DNA from: Cryptomeria japonica
Taxonomy: Eukaryota; Streptophyta; Pinopsida; Cupressales; Cupressaceae
Assembly (NCBI RefSeq): GCF_030272615.1
Contig: NC_081407.1
Coordinates: 436,760,230-436,824,229, forward strand
DNA: 64,000 nucleotides
Reading direction: 5' to 3'
Both the position numbers and the translations under genes were made by a program. Below the pieces are notes generated by a model. That model had not been told where the DNA came from. It did no database searches and saw nothing but the letters and a program-made list of their open reading frames with translations. Shown here in pieces: positions 22,570 to 33,659 of this stretch. Position 1 is the first letter of the stretch. Each line of letters opens with the position of its first letter.

Positions 22570-23395
22570 CCCACCGGAATATGATGGGAAGTTAGATTCA
22601 GATGAATTGATGGATTGGATCTCGGAGATGGAGAATTATTTCGATTTTGAAAACACCGCAGAAGAGAGGAAGGTGAAATATGTTTGTACCTAGTTGAAAG
22701 GTCATGCATCTCTTTGGTGGGAGTATTTGCAAGTTGATAGACAAAGAAGAGGTAAAGAAAAGATTAAGACATGGGATAGGATGATTGTTAAGTTGAAATC
22801 AAAGTTTGTCTTGGAGAATTATCAAGTGGATTTGTTCCAGAAGTTGCAGAATCTGAGACGAAAGGAATCTAGTGTGAAGGAGTACACCGAAGCATTTTAC
22901 AAGTTGAACATCAGATCCAGACACGTTGATGATGAAGTTGAACAAATTGAAAGATATTTGAATGGATTGTGGATGTCTATACAAGATGAACTCAGATGAT
23001 CAAATTGGAGAGTGTTGAAGTGGCTTACCAGTATGCACTAAAGGCTGAAGAGAAATTGAACAAAAGGCATGAGTAGAGACAGAGAGGTAGAGGTGGAAGG
23101 TTTACCAGAGGAAGATTTCAAAGAGGAAGAGGATATACCGGAGGAAGAGGAACCAGTACAGATTAGAACAAGGACAAGGAAGTGAGCAAATAAGGTAATT
23201 CATACTGGAAGGATGATAGATATTTCTACCAGAGGAGAGAACTGGATGGTTACTAGAATGAGAACTTTGGAAGACAAGACAAGAGGACATTTAGAGGAAC
23301 CGACTTTGATTGTGGAGGAGAAGGACATCATGCATTTGAATGTAACAAGACAAAGGCTGTCAGAAGAGTAGAAGTGGTGGAAGAAAACCCCACCT
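22570..23395 (+). pseudogene. Gypsy gag
   Basis: The retrotransposon gag core runs from about 22600 to 23000: MDWISEMENYFDFEN, then LKGHASLWWEYL, LKSKFVLENY and a VKEYTEAFYKL segment. These are the standard landmarks of plant gypsy gag (family knowledge). An Arg/Gly-rich stretch follows (about 23070-23160). A zinc knuckle is at 23310-23345, reading DFDCGGEGHHAFEC, in which the first Cys of C-x2-C-x4-H-x4-C is absent. Internal stops at 22692 (TAG before LKGHAS) and at 22997 break the frame. Confidence 0.8.
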
Positions 23396-23427
23396 GATCA
23401 GACAATAAACCAGAAGATGGAGAACTA

Positions 23428-23772
23428 TTGATGATGAGGAGAGCTTTGTGTCATATTGGAGTAGATGAAGAACCCTTGCAGAGGAAGAATATGTTCAAGA
23501 CCAGATGTAAGGTATCTGGTAAGTGTTGTAAAGTTGTTATTGATAGTGGTAGTTCAGATAATCTTGTTTCAAAAGAGATGGTGAATAATTTTAAATTGGA
23601 AAGATTGAAACACCCTAAGCCTTATCAGATATCATGGATTCAAGATGAACATAAATTGTTAGTAAGTGAACAGTGTTTGGTAAAATTGAAAATTGGGAAT
23701 TATCATGATGAAGTTTTATGTGATATTATGCCTATGGATATTTGTCATCTTTTGTTGGGAAGACCTTGGTAG
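23428..23772 (+). pseudogene. Gypsy aspartic protease
   Basis: A 114-codon open piece contains CKVVIDSGSSDNLVSKEMV, the D-S-G active site and following helix of retropepsin-like plant gypsy proteases, then LVSEQCLVKLKIGNYHDEVL and a DICHLLLGRPW end. The terminal LLGRPW motif is typical. The frame closes with a TAG in place of the conserved next residue, so the polyprotein is broken before RT. Confidence 0.8.
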
Positions 23773-24098
23773 TTTGTAGACAGGATATACATGATGGGAA
23801 GAAGAATACATACAATATTCTGGCCAATGGGATGAAGCAAACCTTGTTACCTTTGGAGGAACCTTTGAAGAATGAAGTCTGTACGAATACCAGAATCTAT
23901 TTAGTAGATGGAAGGAAATTCATGGATGAACTGTGACATGAGAATGTGTGTTTTTCCTTAATTCGTAAGAAGACTAAGAGACTGGAACTAGAAGGAGAAC
24001 ACCCGACAGAGATAAGAGATTTGCTGACAGAATATGAGGACATCATTTCAGATAATGTACCTGATGGATTTCCACCTATTAGAAGTATTAGTCATTGA

Positions 24099-25430
24099 AT
24101 GGACTTAGTTCCCAGAGCTAGTTTGCCTAACAAAGATGCACATCGGGTGACATCCGCAGAGAATGAAGAACTGAATAGACAAGTGCAAGAGTTGTTGGAG
24201 AAAGGTTTGATTGGGGAAAGTTTGAGCCCTTGTGCAGTGCCAGCAATATTAGCACCTAAGAAGAATGGAGAATGGAGGATGTGTACTGATTCAAGAGCCA
24301 CAAACAAGATCATAGTGAAATACCAGTTTCCTTTGCCTAGGATGGATGACATAATAGACTGTTTGAGTGGAGCAAAATACTTTACAAAGATAGATTTGAA
24401 GAGAGGCTATCATCAGATCAAGATCAGAGAAGGTGATGAGTGGAAGACAACATTTAAGACAAATGAAGGACTATATGAATGGTTGGTGATGCCTTTTGGA
24501 TTGACTAAAACACCAAGTACTTTCATGAGGCTGATGAATGAGGTATTGAAGAAGTTCTTGGGTAAGTTTGTTATTATGTATTTGGATGACATTCTGATTT
24601 TTAGTAAGACAAAAGTGGAACATTTATTGCAGTTAAGACAAGTTTTGCAGAGGTATTGAGAAGAAAAGTTGGTGATCAATATCAAGAAGTGTACTTTCAT
24701 GAAGGATGAGTTAGTCTATTTGGGCTGAGGATGGTTTGAAGATGGACCCTGAGAAAGTGAAATCCATTGTTGAGTGGATTACAACAAAAACCATTGGAGA
24801 GGTAAGATCATTTCATGGATTGGCTAGTTTTTACCAGAAGTTTATCATAAATTTAAGTTCAGTTTGTAATCTTATGACTGAGACCATCAGAGGGGATTAG
24901 AAGGAATTCAAGTGGACCACCGGAGCAAACAAAAGTTTTGAATTGTTGAAGCAGAAAGTGACTGAGCAGCCTATGTTGGCTTTACCAGATTTCAATAAGG
25001 TATTTCAAGTGGATTGTGATGCAAGTGTAACAACAATAGGAGTAGTTTTGAGTCAAGAAGGGAGAGCAGTAGCATATTTCAGTGAGAAATTGAATGATGC
25101 CCAGAAGAGATATTCAGTTTATGATCAAGAATTTTATGCCATAGTTCAAGCTTTGCGGTATTTGAACAGTCAGAGTAAGTTGAATCAAAGACATGTGAGA
25201 TGGGTATAATTCTTGCAGAGTTACACCTTTGTGTTGAAGCATAGAAGTGGGAAATCTAACAAAGTTGTTGATGCATTGAGTAGGAGAAGGAATTTGTTGA
25301 CAGAGATGAGAGTGACAGTACTAGGTTTTGAGGATTTGAAGACCTTGTATGATAAAGACTCCGATTTTGTAGAACCTTGGAAGCATGTAGAGAACTGGTT
25401 ATGGTTGATAGAAGAAAATGGCTAGATTAT
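24099..25430 (+). pseudogene. Gypsy reverse transcriptase and RNase H
   Basis: RT is open from 24099 to 24659. It has [34 protein letters not shown] (first catalytic Asp), [20 protein letters not shown] and the catalytic YLDDIL with its two Asp near 24580. A stop at 24657 and a frameshift near 24727 follow. RNase H is readable at 24943-25425: VFQVDCDASVTTIGVVLSQ, YDQEFYAIVQAL and a KVVDALSRR end. The block between AIVQAL and RYLNSQSKLN is missing, which removes the usual LLP-EF-L-TDHEAL segment with one catalytic Asp. Confidence 0.88.
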
Positions 25431-26760
25431 TTCATTTAGGATGGAATGTTATTCAAGGGAGTTCAATTATGCATACCTAAGAGTTCCATGAGAGAGAACC
25501 TGATTAAAGAGAAGCATAGTGGAGGTTTAGTTGGACATTTTGGCATTGATAAAACAATTGCATTGGTGAGTGAGTAGTACTTTTGGCCCCAGATTCATAA
25601 GGACGTTAAGGGATATGTACAAAGTTGTAGAGTTTTTCAAGTTGCAAAAGGTAGTAGTCAGAATGTGGGATTGTATAAACCTTTGATAGTACCAGTAAGA
25701 CCTTGGGAGGATAGATTTTGTATTTGGATTGCCTAAGACATCAATAGGGAATGACTCTATATTTGTGGTAGTGGATAGATTTTCAAAGATGGCTCATTTC
25801 ATACCTTGTAAGAAGACATCAGATGCATTGCATGTAGCAAAACTATTTTTCAAGGAGGTGGTGAGATTGCATGGATTACCTAAGAGCATAGTTTCAGACA
25901 ATGACACTAAGTTTGTTGGCTATTTTTGGAGAACACTTTGGAAGAAGATTGTGATAGATTTAAAGTTCAGTTCTACTTTTCATCCACAGACTAATGGACA
26001 GACATAAGTAGTTAACCGGAGTTTGGGAAACTTGTTGAGATGTTTAGTGGGAGATAAAACCGAAAGTTGGGATTTGATCCTTGCACAATAAGAGTTTTTC
26101 TATAACAATTCAGTGAATAGAAGTATCAGAAAAACACCTTTTGAGATTGTTACCAGAGTGCATCCTAGAGGAATAGAAAAATTGAGAGACATTAGCAGTG
26201 AAGATTGGAAGAGTTCAGAAGCAGAAGAATTTGCAGATCACATGGCAGCATTGCATATTCAGGTTAAACAACATTTGGAAGACATGAATAACAAATATAA
26301 GGAGAAGGCAGATGAGAAGAGGAGACATAAGGAATTTGAAGTTGGCGATGAAGTGATGGTATACTTGAGAAAAGAGAGATTCCCAATTGGAACTTATAAT
26401 AAGTTGCATATGAAGAAGTTTGGACCTTGTAAGATTTTGAGGAAGTTCAGTTCTGGAAATGCATATGAATTAGGGCTACCAGATAGTCCAAGTATTTCAC
26501 CTATATTAAACATTGCAGATCTTCATAAGTACCATGAACCATAATTTAGTGAGGACAGTATTGCAGAACTTGAGAAACAATTGCCCCAGAAGGAACTAGA
26601 TCAGATTGAAGAGATTTTGGACAGTAGGATTGGGCGTAGTACCCAGAACAGTCAATACAAAGAATATCTTGTGAAGTGGAAGAGAAGACCAGTTGAAGAT
26701 TCATCTTGGATTTCTTAGGAAGAGGTAGACCACCTTGGTTTCCCTCTAACCCCAACAAAG
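25431..26760 (+). pseudogene. Gypsy integrase with chromodomain
   Basis: The zinc-binding HHCC region is at about 25500-25640. Its last Cys reads as Phe (SCRVFQVAKG). The catalytic core at 25729-26050 has [14 protein letters not shown] and [10 protein letters not shown] with the first two Asp. The catalytic Glu codon after HPQTNGQT is a TAA at 26005-26007. The GPY/F-like region (KFGPCKILRKF, NAYELGLPDSP, NIADLHKYHEP) is at 26420-26540. A chromodomain follows at about 26600-26745 (ILDSRIGR, YKEYLVKWKRRPVEDSSWIS), which in chromoviruses directs integration to particular chromatin (family knowledge). It is now inactive because of stops. Confidence 0.88.
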
Positions 26761-26794
26761 TGAGAGGCTCACTTTTTCATTAACCCTAGATGTC

Positions 26795-27266
26795 TGATGC
26801 AGGAGCATCCCTGGTTCACAACAATCTTGCATCAACCAAAAACATTTTCTTTTCTGTTTGCAGTTTCAGTTTTCCTTTCTGTGTGTCCTGGTTTTGGCTC
26901 ACCGGATCCTGTGGAGTTGGATTCTACTTGAAGAATTGATCATCTTTATTGCTTTCAAACCACATCTCATTTGGATCACTTTGCGGCAAGATATCACTAC
27001 CAGTTTCCATGACAGTTTCTTGTTATCGGTTGTTCCTTTGTTACTGGTTTCCTAAGACCTATTTTGGTGATCTACCATAACCCTTTCCAAAGCTTGCAGA
27101 GCCTTGGACATTGATCTCGATGTTTCTTGGCATGTGGCCGACCTTCTACATTTCATCCTTTGGATTTTCCAGAGGAATTTCTTGGCGAAGGCCAACCTTA
27201 TTCATTTTTCACGTTAGGTCTTGTTCTTCAGGTTTTGATCCCTTTTGGGCCTATTAGATCCTTTGG

Positions 27267-27316
<50 letters not shown>

Positions 27317-27608
27317 AATCATGCTCTAGAATATAATCAAGGGAAGATCAATTAGGATTAATCAGAGTTAGACTATGCCTAGAAGATAGATCTTTCGATT
27401 CAAGGTCCCAGTGTGACCTATTCTACCTGGCCTGTGTGCCGGTATGTTGTAACCTGATTGTTACAGATTGGATGTAATCAAATTTCATGCAATAAAACTA
27501 TCTATTCTACATTGCCTCCATCATGTCTATGTGTTTATGTTGTGTTTAGTCTTGCTGATCGGTTTGGACTTATCTCCTTGAGGTCCCTCCTCACCAGTGA
27601 CTTCTTCA
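26795..27608 (+). repeat. 3' LTR of chromovirus
   Basis: It pairs with 21413-22208. It starts TGATGCAGGAGCATCCC and ends ...GACTTCTTCA, followed by the GAAGG target duplication. It contains the expanded (AT)n run at 27271-27312. Confidence 0.92.
27271..27312. repeat. (AT)n microsatellite in the 3' LTR
   Basis: About 21 AT units. The matching place in the 5' LTR (near 21900) has only a short AT run, so the expansion took place after insertion. Confidence 0.9.
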
Positions 27609-27613
27609 GAAGG

Positions 27614-28410
27614 AGATGAAAGAGATTGAAGAAGAAGAGAGAGAGATTCAAGAGCTTGAAGCCCTGAATGCTAGAATATTTCCTAAGGGTGTCGTTAAGT
27701 ATGAAGGTAAGTTGCCTCTTAAGTTCTTTTCATGTAATAAGATTGGACATTTTGCTTCCAGATGCCCGAAAAGAGATAGAAATCCTAAAAATCCATTGAA
27801 GCCTTACAATCCTAAATATTAGAAGAAATGCTACTATGTTGCTGATGAAGGTGTTACATATGATGAATCTGAGAAGGAAAATTCAGGAGATGAATGGGTG
27901 TTCATTGCTATCAAGGAAGAAGATCTGGTAACTGCTAATTCTACTAGCTGCATTGTTGAGGAGAAAGCTTTGACTGCTAAAGTTGAAGAGAAAGATGAAT
28001 CGGTTATTGACAATGGCTGCTCTCACCACATGACAGGTGATAAGAGTAAATTTGTGAGTATGGAAAAGTATGATGGTGGTGTAATGAGATTTGGAGATGA
28101 TAAAGCTGGTATAATCCATGGTGGAGGTTCTATTTCTCTTGATGGTAAGCATAACATTGATGATGTTTTGTATGTTGAAGGTCTAAAGCATAATATTACG
28201 AGTGTTGGACAAATGGTTGATAAAGGATATGACTTGCAATTCAAGAATGGAAAATGTAAGATCTTGAGTAGCTCTAGAATTGAGATTGCATCAGGTACAC
28301 AGACTAAAGGTAATATCTTTTATTTAAATTCTAGTGGTAAAAGTTGCTTAATTGCTCAGATTGATGAAAGTTGGTTGTGGCATAGAAGCATGTGTCAGTA
28401 AATTTTGACT
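27614..28410 (+). pseudogene. Copia gag C-terminus and protease
   Basis: This continues gag after the chromovirus. A Glu-rich helix (EMKEIEEEEREIQELEALNA) is followed by a zinc knuckle FFSCNKIGHFASRCPKR at about 27726-27776, in which the first Cys is Phe. After a stop at about 27822 the frame reopens at 27898. The protease active site is VIDNGCSHHMTGDKSKF at about 28000-28050; D-x-G-C/A-x-x-H-M is the copia form. DVLYVEGLKHNITSVGQM is the conserved flap and end region. The GAG-pre-integrase motif ends at SWLWHRSMC, where the frame is lost. Confidence 0.85.
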
Positions 28411-28419
28411 GCATGGTTA

Positions 28420-29215
28420 AGATAAGTTCTACTCAAGCTATGAGAGATCTACCTAAGATTGTAAAGCCTTCTAATCTAGTATGTAAGGAATGTTAGTTAG
28501 GGAAGCATACAAGAATTTATTTCAAAACCAAATAGTTTACTTCTAACAGAATATTGGATCTTGTGCATACTGATCTATGTGGTCCTTCTAGAGTGGGAAG
28601 CTTACAGGGTGATAGGTACTTCATGTTGCTGATTGATGACTATTCAAGGATGATGTGGGTTACCTTCTTAAGGGGGAAATCTAAAGCGTTGGAGAAGTTC
28701 AAGATTTTCAAGGCTATGGTAGAGACAAACACTGGACTGAAGTTGAAGTGTTTGAGATCTAACAAAGGTGGAGAATTTACCTCCGGTGAGTTTAATTCTT
28801 TTTGTGAAGAGCATGGGGTGAAGAGACAGTTATTTGCTTCGCGGACCCCTCAACAAAATGGTATTGTGGAGAGAAAGAATAGAATAGTTCAAGAATCTTC
28901 TAGGATAATGATGATTGAAGGAAATGTGTTGCAAATCTACTGGAGAGAAGTTGTGAGTACTACAGTATATACTTTGATTCGAGTTCATATCAAAGATGAT
29001 ATCGGTAAGACTTCTTATGAGTTATGGTTTGGTCATGCTCCTACTGTTAAATATTTCAGAATTTTTGGTAGTAAATGTTATATCAAAAGAAATCAAGACT
29101 TAGGAAAATTTGATGCTAGATGTGATGAAGGAATTTTTCTTTGTTACTCTACTAAGAGTAAGGAATGTCTATGTTATAACAAAAGACTAAGAAAAGATAG
29201 TCGAAAGTGCTAATG
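28420..29215 (+). pseudogene. Copia integrase
   Basis: The core is open at 28554-29213. It has LVHTDLCGPSRVGSLQG (first catalytic Asp), LIDDYSRMMWVTFL, LRSNKGGEFTSGEF and TPQQNGIVERKNR (catalytic Glu). In the second block the catalytic Asp is Asn (codon AAC at 28761-28763; copia normally has RSD-GGEF). The downstream ELWFGHAPTVKYFRIFGSKC segment is typical of copia integrase C-termini. The zinc-binding part upstream (28420-28550) is present but shifted across frames. Confidence 0.88.
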
Positions 29216-29449
29216 TGAAAGTTGATGAAGGAAATGCATATCAGCCTAGATCTTGTGGATATGACTCAGATGATCAAGATATCAATACAAATACAGGAAA
29301 GTAAGTGCAAACCCATAATCAAATTCAGAATGTTCCGAAAAAGACTAAGTGAAGGTGTAGATGCTAATGCAGAGGAGAGAGTTCAAGAGTCTGAAAACAA
29401 AGTTAATCCTAAGACTCCTAGGTATGTAAAGTTAAATCATGTGGAAAAT

Positions 29450-30107
29450 TAGATCATAGGAGATAAGAACATAGGTGTAATGACTAGGAGAATAATTGTT
29501 GAAGAGCATTGTTTGATTTCTAAGATTGAACATAAGGATGTTGATGAAGCTTGTAAAAATGAAAATTGGGTGAGAGCAATGGAAGAAGATCTGAATCAAA
29601 TTGAAAAGAACAATACATGGATTTTAGTTCCCAGACCTAAAGATAAAAATGTAATTGAAACTAAGTGGGTGTTTCAGAATAAATTGAATGAACAAGGAGA
29701 AGTTGTTAGGAATAAAGCTAGACTTGTTTGAAAGGGCTATTCACGTATGGAAGGTGTTGATTTTGAGGATATATTTTCTTCGGTAGCTAGAATTGAAGTT
29801 GTTAGATTATTTCTTGCTTATGCTACTTACAAAGATTTAGTATATCATATGGATGTCAAGTTAACCTTTCTTAATGGTAAGCTGGAAGAAGTTTACATTG
29901 AGCAACCAGATGGATTTCAATTGATAGAGGAAAAGGATATGGTTTGCAGGTTGAAGAAAACATTGTATGGATTAAAGCAATCCCCCAGAGCCTGGTATGC
30001 AAGATTGGACAGGTATTTGATGAATCTTGAATTCAATAAAGGTACTGCTGACAGTAATTTGTACTTCAAGATTGACAGTGATAACATCTTAATTGTTGAG
30101 GTATTTG
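29450..30107 (+). pseudogene. Copia reverse transcriptase, first part
   Basis: The copia RT entry region is clear: WVRAMEEDLNQIEKNNTW, NVIETKWVFQNKLNE, GVDFEDIFSSVARIE, YHMDVKLTFLNGKLEEVYIE with the first catalytic Asp, and LKKTLYGLKQSPRAWYARLD. A TGA at 29729-29731 stands in place of the usual Ala/Val after ARLV. The frame stops being copia-like at 30107, where the solo LTR was inserted just before the YVDD-type catalytic loop. Confidence 0.88.
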
Positions 30108-31105
30108 TGTTGGCAATTTACACTCATCCAATAATGTTAATGGCATTATGGGTTGTCATTGATGGCAACTCATCATCTTAGGGTAAATGTTTTCATTATT
30201 TGGTTAATCGAAATTCATTGCACTTAACTGGTATTGGTATTGATATTTCTTTACACACACTGGCACCTGCATTCACTTCATACCTGACTAATTCTTCATC
30301 CCGATAACATGTCCAGATCCTAGTAACGTGTATATGGAACCCAGTAATGGATAGGACCCAGTTAGGAAAGCTTTTGGTCCCGATTATGTCTTTGTGGATA
30401 TTGTGGTAATGTGTGATGGTCGACATGGTCATTGGATTTATGTCTGGATTTCATTATGTTCCGACAGTCGACTTGTTTATATTTCTTGTTGAAGCCGACA
30501 TGGTTAAGTTAGAAGGATATTTAAGAAGATCACTTCAGCGATAAATCAGATGTGTGATGGAATGCAAACTTTTGATTGCGAATATTACGGTGAGTTTTGG
30601 TATGCGATTGGAAGCGACTGTGTGCAGTTTCATGTGCACAACTTAACCAGTAGCAAAACAAAGTCAAAAAATTGGATTACAGAGCAAGATATCAGAGCAT
30701 TCACCGAAACTTATCCAGCATGGTCAGATGCCATTTATAAGTTCATTTTCAGTTGTAAACACTTTGTAATATTATGTAAGTCAGTGAGACTTCCTATATT
30801 TTGTGTTTGAGCAGTGAGCTCTAGGTGGCTGGCCTTTCTACATGTGCAGACTCTCTTATGTAATATTTGTATACCTTGATCAAGTATATAGATATTGTGG
30901 GTTTCAACCCCACCATGGTTTTTCCCTTTGTAGGTTTTTCCATGTATAAATCTTGGTGTTATGGTGTTGCCTTTCATTGTGTTATTTTGTGTATGCATTC
31001 TAATTTTATTTATTATTAACTGGTAAATAAGGAATAAGTTCAAAACTAACTTTACCAGTAGAACACTGATTCACCCCCGCCTCTCAGTGTTCTTGGATTC
31101 CAACA
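30108..31105 (+). mobile_element. Solo LTR, 998 bp, inserted in copia RT
   Basis: It starts TGTTGGCAATTT and ends GGATTCCAACA, bounded by the exact duplication ATTTG at 30103-30107 and 31106-31110. It shares internal phrases with the host copia LTR: TTTGAGCAGTGAGCTCTAGG, GGTTTTTCCC, TCTTGGTGTTATG, and GATTCACCCCC with CTCTCAGT. It therefore comes from the same broad LTR lineage but a different family, being shorter and diverged. No internal region remains. The minus-strand and plus-strand open frames in it are incidental. Confidence 0.93.
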
Positions 31106-32057
31106 ATTTGTTGATGGCATTATTTTTGGTGGAAATGATGGCTTGTGCAAGAAGTTTGTTGATGATATGCAAAATGAATTTGAAATGTCTATGATTGGTG
31201 AGATGAAATTTTTCTTGGGATTGCAAATTTCACAATCAAGTAAAGGTATTTTTATATCTCCACCTAAGTATGTGAAGGAATTGTTGAAAATTTTTGGTCT
31301 TGATGATGCAAAGCCTATTGGTACTCCTATGGTAATTGGATGTAAGTTAACAAAGATGATGATTCTCCAAAAGAAAATCAAACTAGATACAAATCTTTGA
31401 TTGGTGGAGTATTGTATTTGAATCAAACTAGACCTGATATTATGAATGTTGTCGGTCTTGTTGCTAGATTTCAAGCTAATCCTAAATAATCTCACGTTGT
31501 AGTTATAAAGAGAATTTTTAGATATTTGAAAGGGACAATTGATTTTGGTTTGTGGTATGCTAAAGATGATAACTTTACTTTGAGTGATTTTACAGATGTT
31601 GATTGGGCTGGTGATGTGGATGACCAAAAGAGTACTAGTGGTGGTGCGTTTTTCCTTGGAAAGAGGTTGGTTGCATGGTCAAGTAAAAAGAAGAATGCTA
31701 TTTCCTTATCTACTATAGAAGTTGAATACATTATTGCTGCTAATAGTTGTACTCAGGTAATTTGGATGAAGCAAATGCTGAAGGATATCAGAGTTATTTT
31801 TTATGAACCTACTGCAATATATTGTGATAATTCAAGTGTCATTAATATTTCCAAGAATAGTGTTGCATTCTAAGACTAAGCATATATCCATCATGTTTCA
31901 TTTCTTGAGAGAGAAGGTGAATGAGAAGGAAGTAATATTAGAGTATGTGCCTACTAAGGAATAAATTGTAGATATCTTCACAAAGTTGTTACCTAAAGAT
32001 ACTTTTGAGTATCTCAGAGGGAAGCTAGGGGTAATTTACCCTCCTGATAAGAACTAA
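31106..32057 (+). pseudogene. Copia reverse transcriptase (rest) and RNase H
   Basis: RT resumes right after the solo LTR with VDGIIFGGND, the remnant of the YVDDIIFGG catalytic loop in which the second Asp is Gly. It is followed by FVDDMQNEFEMSMIGEMKFF and LGLQISQSSKGIFISPPKYV, typical copia thumb and connection sequence. RNase H: TDVDWAGDVDDQKSTSGGAF at about 31590-31640, SSKKKNAISLSTIEVEYI (catalytic Glu), IYCDNSSVINISKN, and a C-terminal VDIFTKLLPKDTFEYLRGKL ending at a TAA at 32056. Several frame changes are present near 31400, 31490 and 31870. Confidence 0.88.
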
Positions 32058-32354
32058 GATGCATGGAGTTGCATCAACCCAGTGAACTTACAAAGATATT
32101 TTGTGCTCCAGATTGATGAGTGGTGGCTTCTACTCAGGGGGAGTAGTCAGTATGGTGGTTCAAATGTTCAGTTGTGAATATTGTTGAGATTTTTCTTTGG
32201 CATTCCTATCAAAGGGGGATAGAAGCATGTGAAAAAGTGTTATATCCTGCGTTCATCTCAGGGTAAATTTATTGCGAGTTTTGTTGTTGAATTCTTTCTT
32301 TGCATATATTGTTTTTCACATTCATATGTTGCCATCAATGCCAAAGGGGGAGAT
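32058..32354 (+). promoter_or_regulatory. Copia 3' untranslated region and polypurine tract
   Basis: Non-coding sequence with several GGGGGAG-type runs (about 32137 and 32214). The polypurine tract AAAGGGGGAGA at 32343-32353 is next to the 3' LTR start and would prime plus-strand DNA synthesis. Confidence 0.8.
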
Positions 32355-33659
32355 TGTTGGATATTGTTGAGATGTTTGCTGGAACAATGTTTTATCATTG
32401 ATGTCAACATATTCTTCTATGTTCTAGTGTTGCAGTCAGATTAAATGAGTTGTTTTGGTCAGTGTGTTGCAGTTGAGCTATTGCGGTTTAATAAGTTTAG
32501 AGATGCTTATCTCTAGTTGATTTAGTATAAGTTTCAAGGGGTTGCATGATGATTTGTTTGAGCTATGAGGTCAGGTATTGAAGTTTGTTATTCAGTGTTC
32601 ATGTTATTCAGTGTTTTGGCTTGTGCTCCACATTACTCAGGAATTGCTATATCTTGGTTTGCAGATTTGGCAGAGTATTTGGGATGTTCAGGTGTGTCTT
32701 CAATTCTTGTGGTTCATGTTTTGGAATTCCACAAGAGAATCTTTCAAGTTGATAGTCAATTGTGTTGGTGTTCTTGATCTTCGGTAAAGAGATGTTGATG
32801 ATTCTAGTAATCTAATTTGTTGCGGTTGTTGTGGTGCAATTCACATTGATCGGTGTGCACATTATTGATCATTTTCTTGATCCGGTGATGTTCTTCATGT
32901 TATGCAACATTTATGGAGTTGTAGCATGTTGCGGATGATCGAGGCATAATTCTTGGAGGCGTTTCATAATTGCGGTGATGATTTGGGTCTAGACTATGTC
33001 TTAGCCAACATTTTTTTGGTTCGCATATGGTTTTGTAGCATGTGAGGTTACTATTTTGTAGTATGTGTTAAGGGTTTAGATGACCTCGAAATATAGATTG
33101 ATGATTTTTATATTCATGTAATATTCAATTGTGAGAGGCATCTGCATGTGCGAATATTGTATTGATCACTTTATAGAAAAAGAGAAAAGCGAAGTGGTTC
33201 GAAAGAGTGCAGAAGTGTAAGAGCAGAGTTTGAGTATATGTGCTTAACTAGAACTATAATCAAGCATTAGGGGATGTTATTTTCTCAGTTCATGTAATCG
33301 GGATTGTTGTCTGAATCTTTGTAAGACAATGAGTCTTCCTTGGGGTTGTAGACCTTATTGTATTTGAGCAGTGAGCTCTAGGCAGTGAGCCTGAATGCAT
33401 GTGCATTCCCCATTGTAATATTTCACTTACTCCTAACAGGGTATTATCTCATTGTGGATAGGTTCCCACTGTGATTTTTCCCTTAATAGACTTTTCCACG
33501 TCAAAAATATTGGTGTTATGTGTGGTGGTGATGTGATGTTAATCTGTGCTTTAACTATTAATTATCAAATCTGAATTTAAGTTTAAATTGTGTAAAGTTT
33601 TGAGCAAACTGATTCACACCCCCCCCCCCCCTTCTCAGTTTGATACATTGTTACCAGCA
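32355..33659 (+). repeat. 3' LTR of copia, 1305 bp
   Basis: It starts TGTTGGATATTG directly after the polypurine tract and ends ...TTACCAGCA. A run of 13 C lies near its 3' end (33619-33631). Its last ~830 bp match the 5' LTR; its first ~475 bp have no counterpart there. Confidence 0.9.

Larger units (their letters stand above)
21413..27608 (+). mobile_element. Ty3/gypsy chromovirus nested in copia gag
   Basis: A complete 6196-bp element. LTRs at 21413-22208 (796 bp) and 26795-27608 (814 bp) both begin TGA-GCA-GAGCATCCC and end CTTCA, and the exact target duplication GAAGG lies at 21408-21412 and 27609-27613. The internal region has a Met-tRNA-type primer site, gag, aspartic protease, RT, RNase H, integrase and a C-terminal chromodomain, the defining order of chromoviruses. 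The LTRs differ at many positions and by a large (AT)n expansion, so the insertion is not recent. Stops are scattered in every domain. Confidence 0.95.
19780..33659 (+). mobile_element. Ty1/copia retrotransposon, host of two nested insertions
   Basis: Both LTRs are present: a 5'-shortened 5' LTR at 19780-20657 and a full 3' LTR at 32355-33659. Between them come a Met-tRNA primer-binding site, gag, protease, integrase, RT, RNase H (the copia order) and a polypurine tract AAAGGGGGAGA directly before the 3' LTR. Gag is split by a chromovirus (21413-27608, duplicated target GAAGG) and RT by a solo LTR (30108-31105, duplicated target ATTTG). Without these insertions the element would be about 6.7 kb. 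All domains carry stops or frameshifts. A 10-bp direct repeat TAAACTACCT (19758-19767 and 33660-33669) lies at its borders, longer than the usual 5 bp. It interrupts a minus-strand gypsy integrase. Confidence 0.9.

Noticed and set aside
31052-31731. 191- and 79-codon minus-strand frames
   Set aside because: Antisense shadows of copia RT/RNase H and of the solo LTR end.
33618-33632. C-run as an assembly error or regulatory G-quadruplex strand
   Set aside because: The same C-run in the same LTR context occurs at 20.62 kb and in shorter form at 31.07 kb, so it is a normal variable part of these LTRs.
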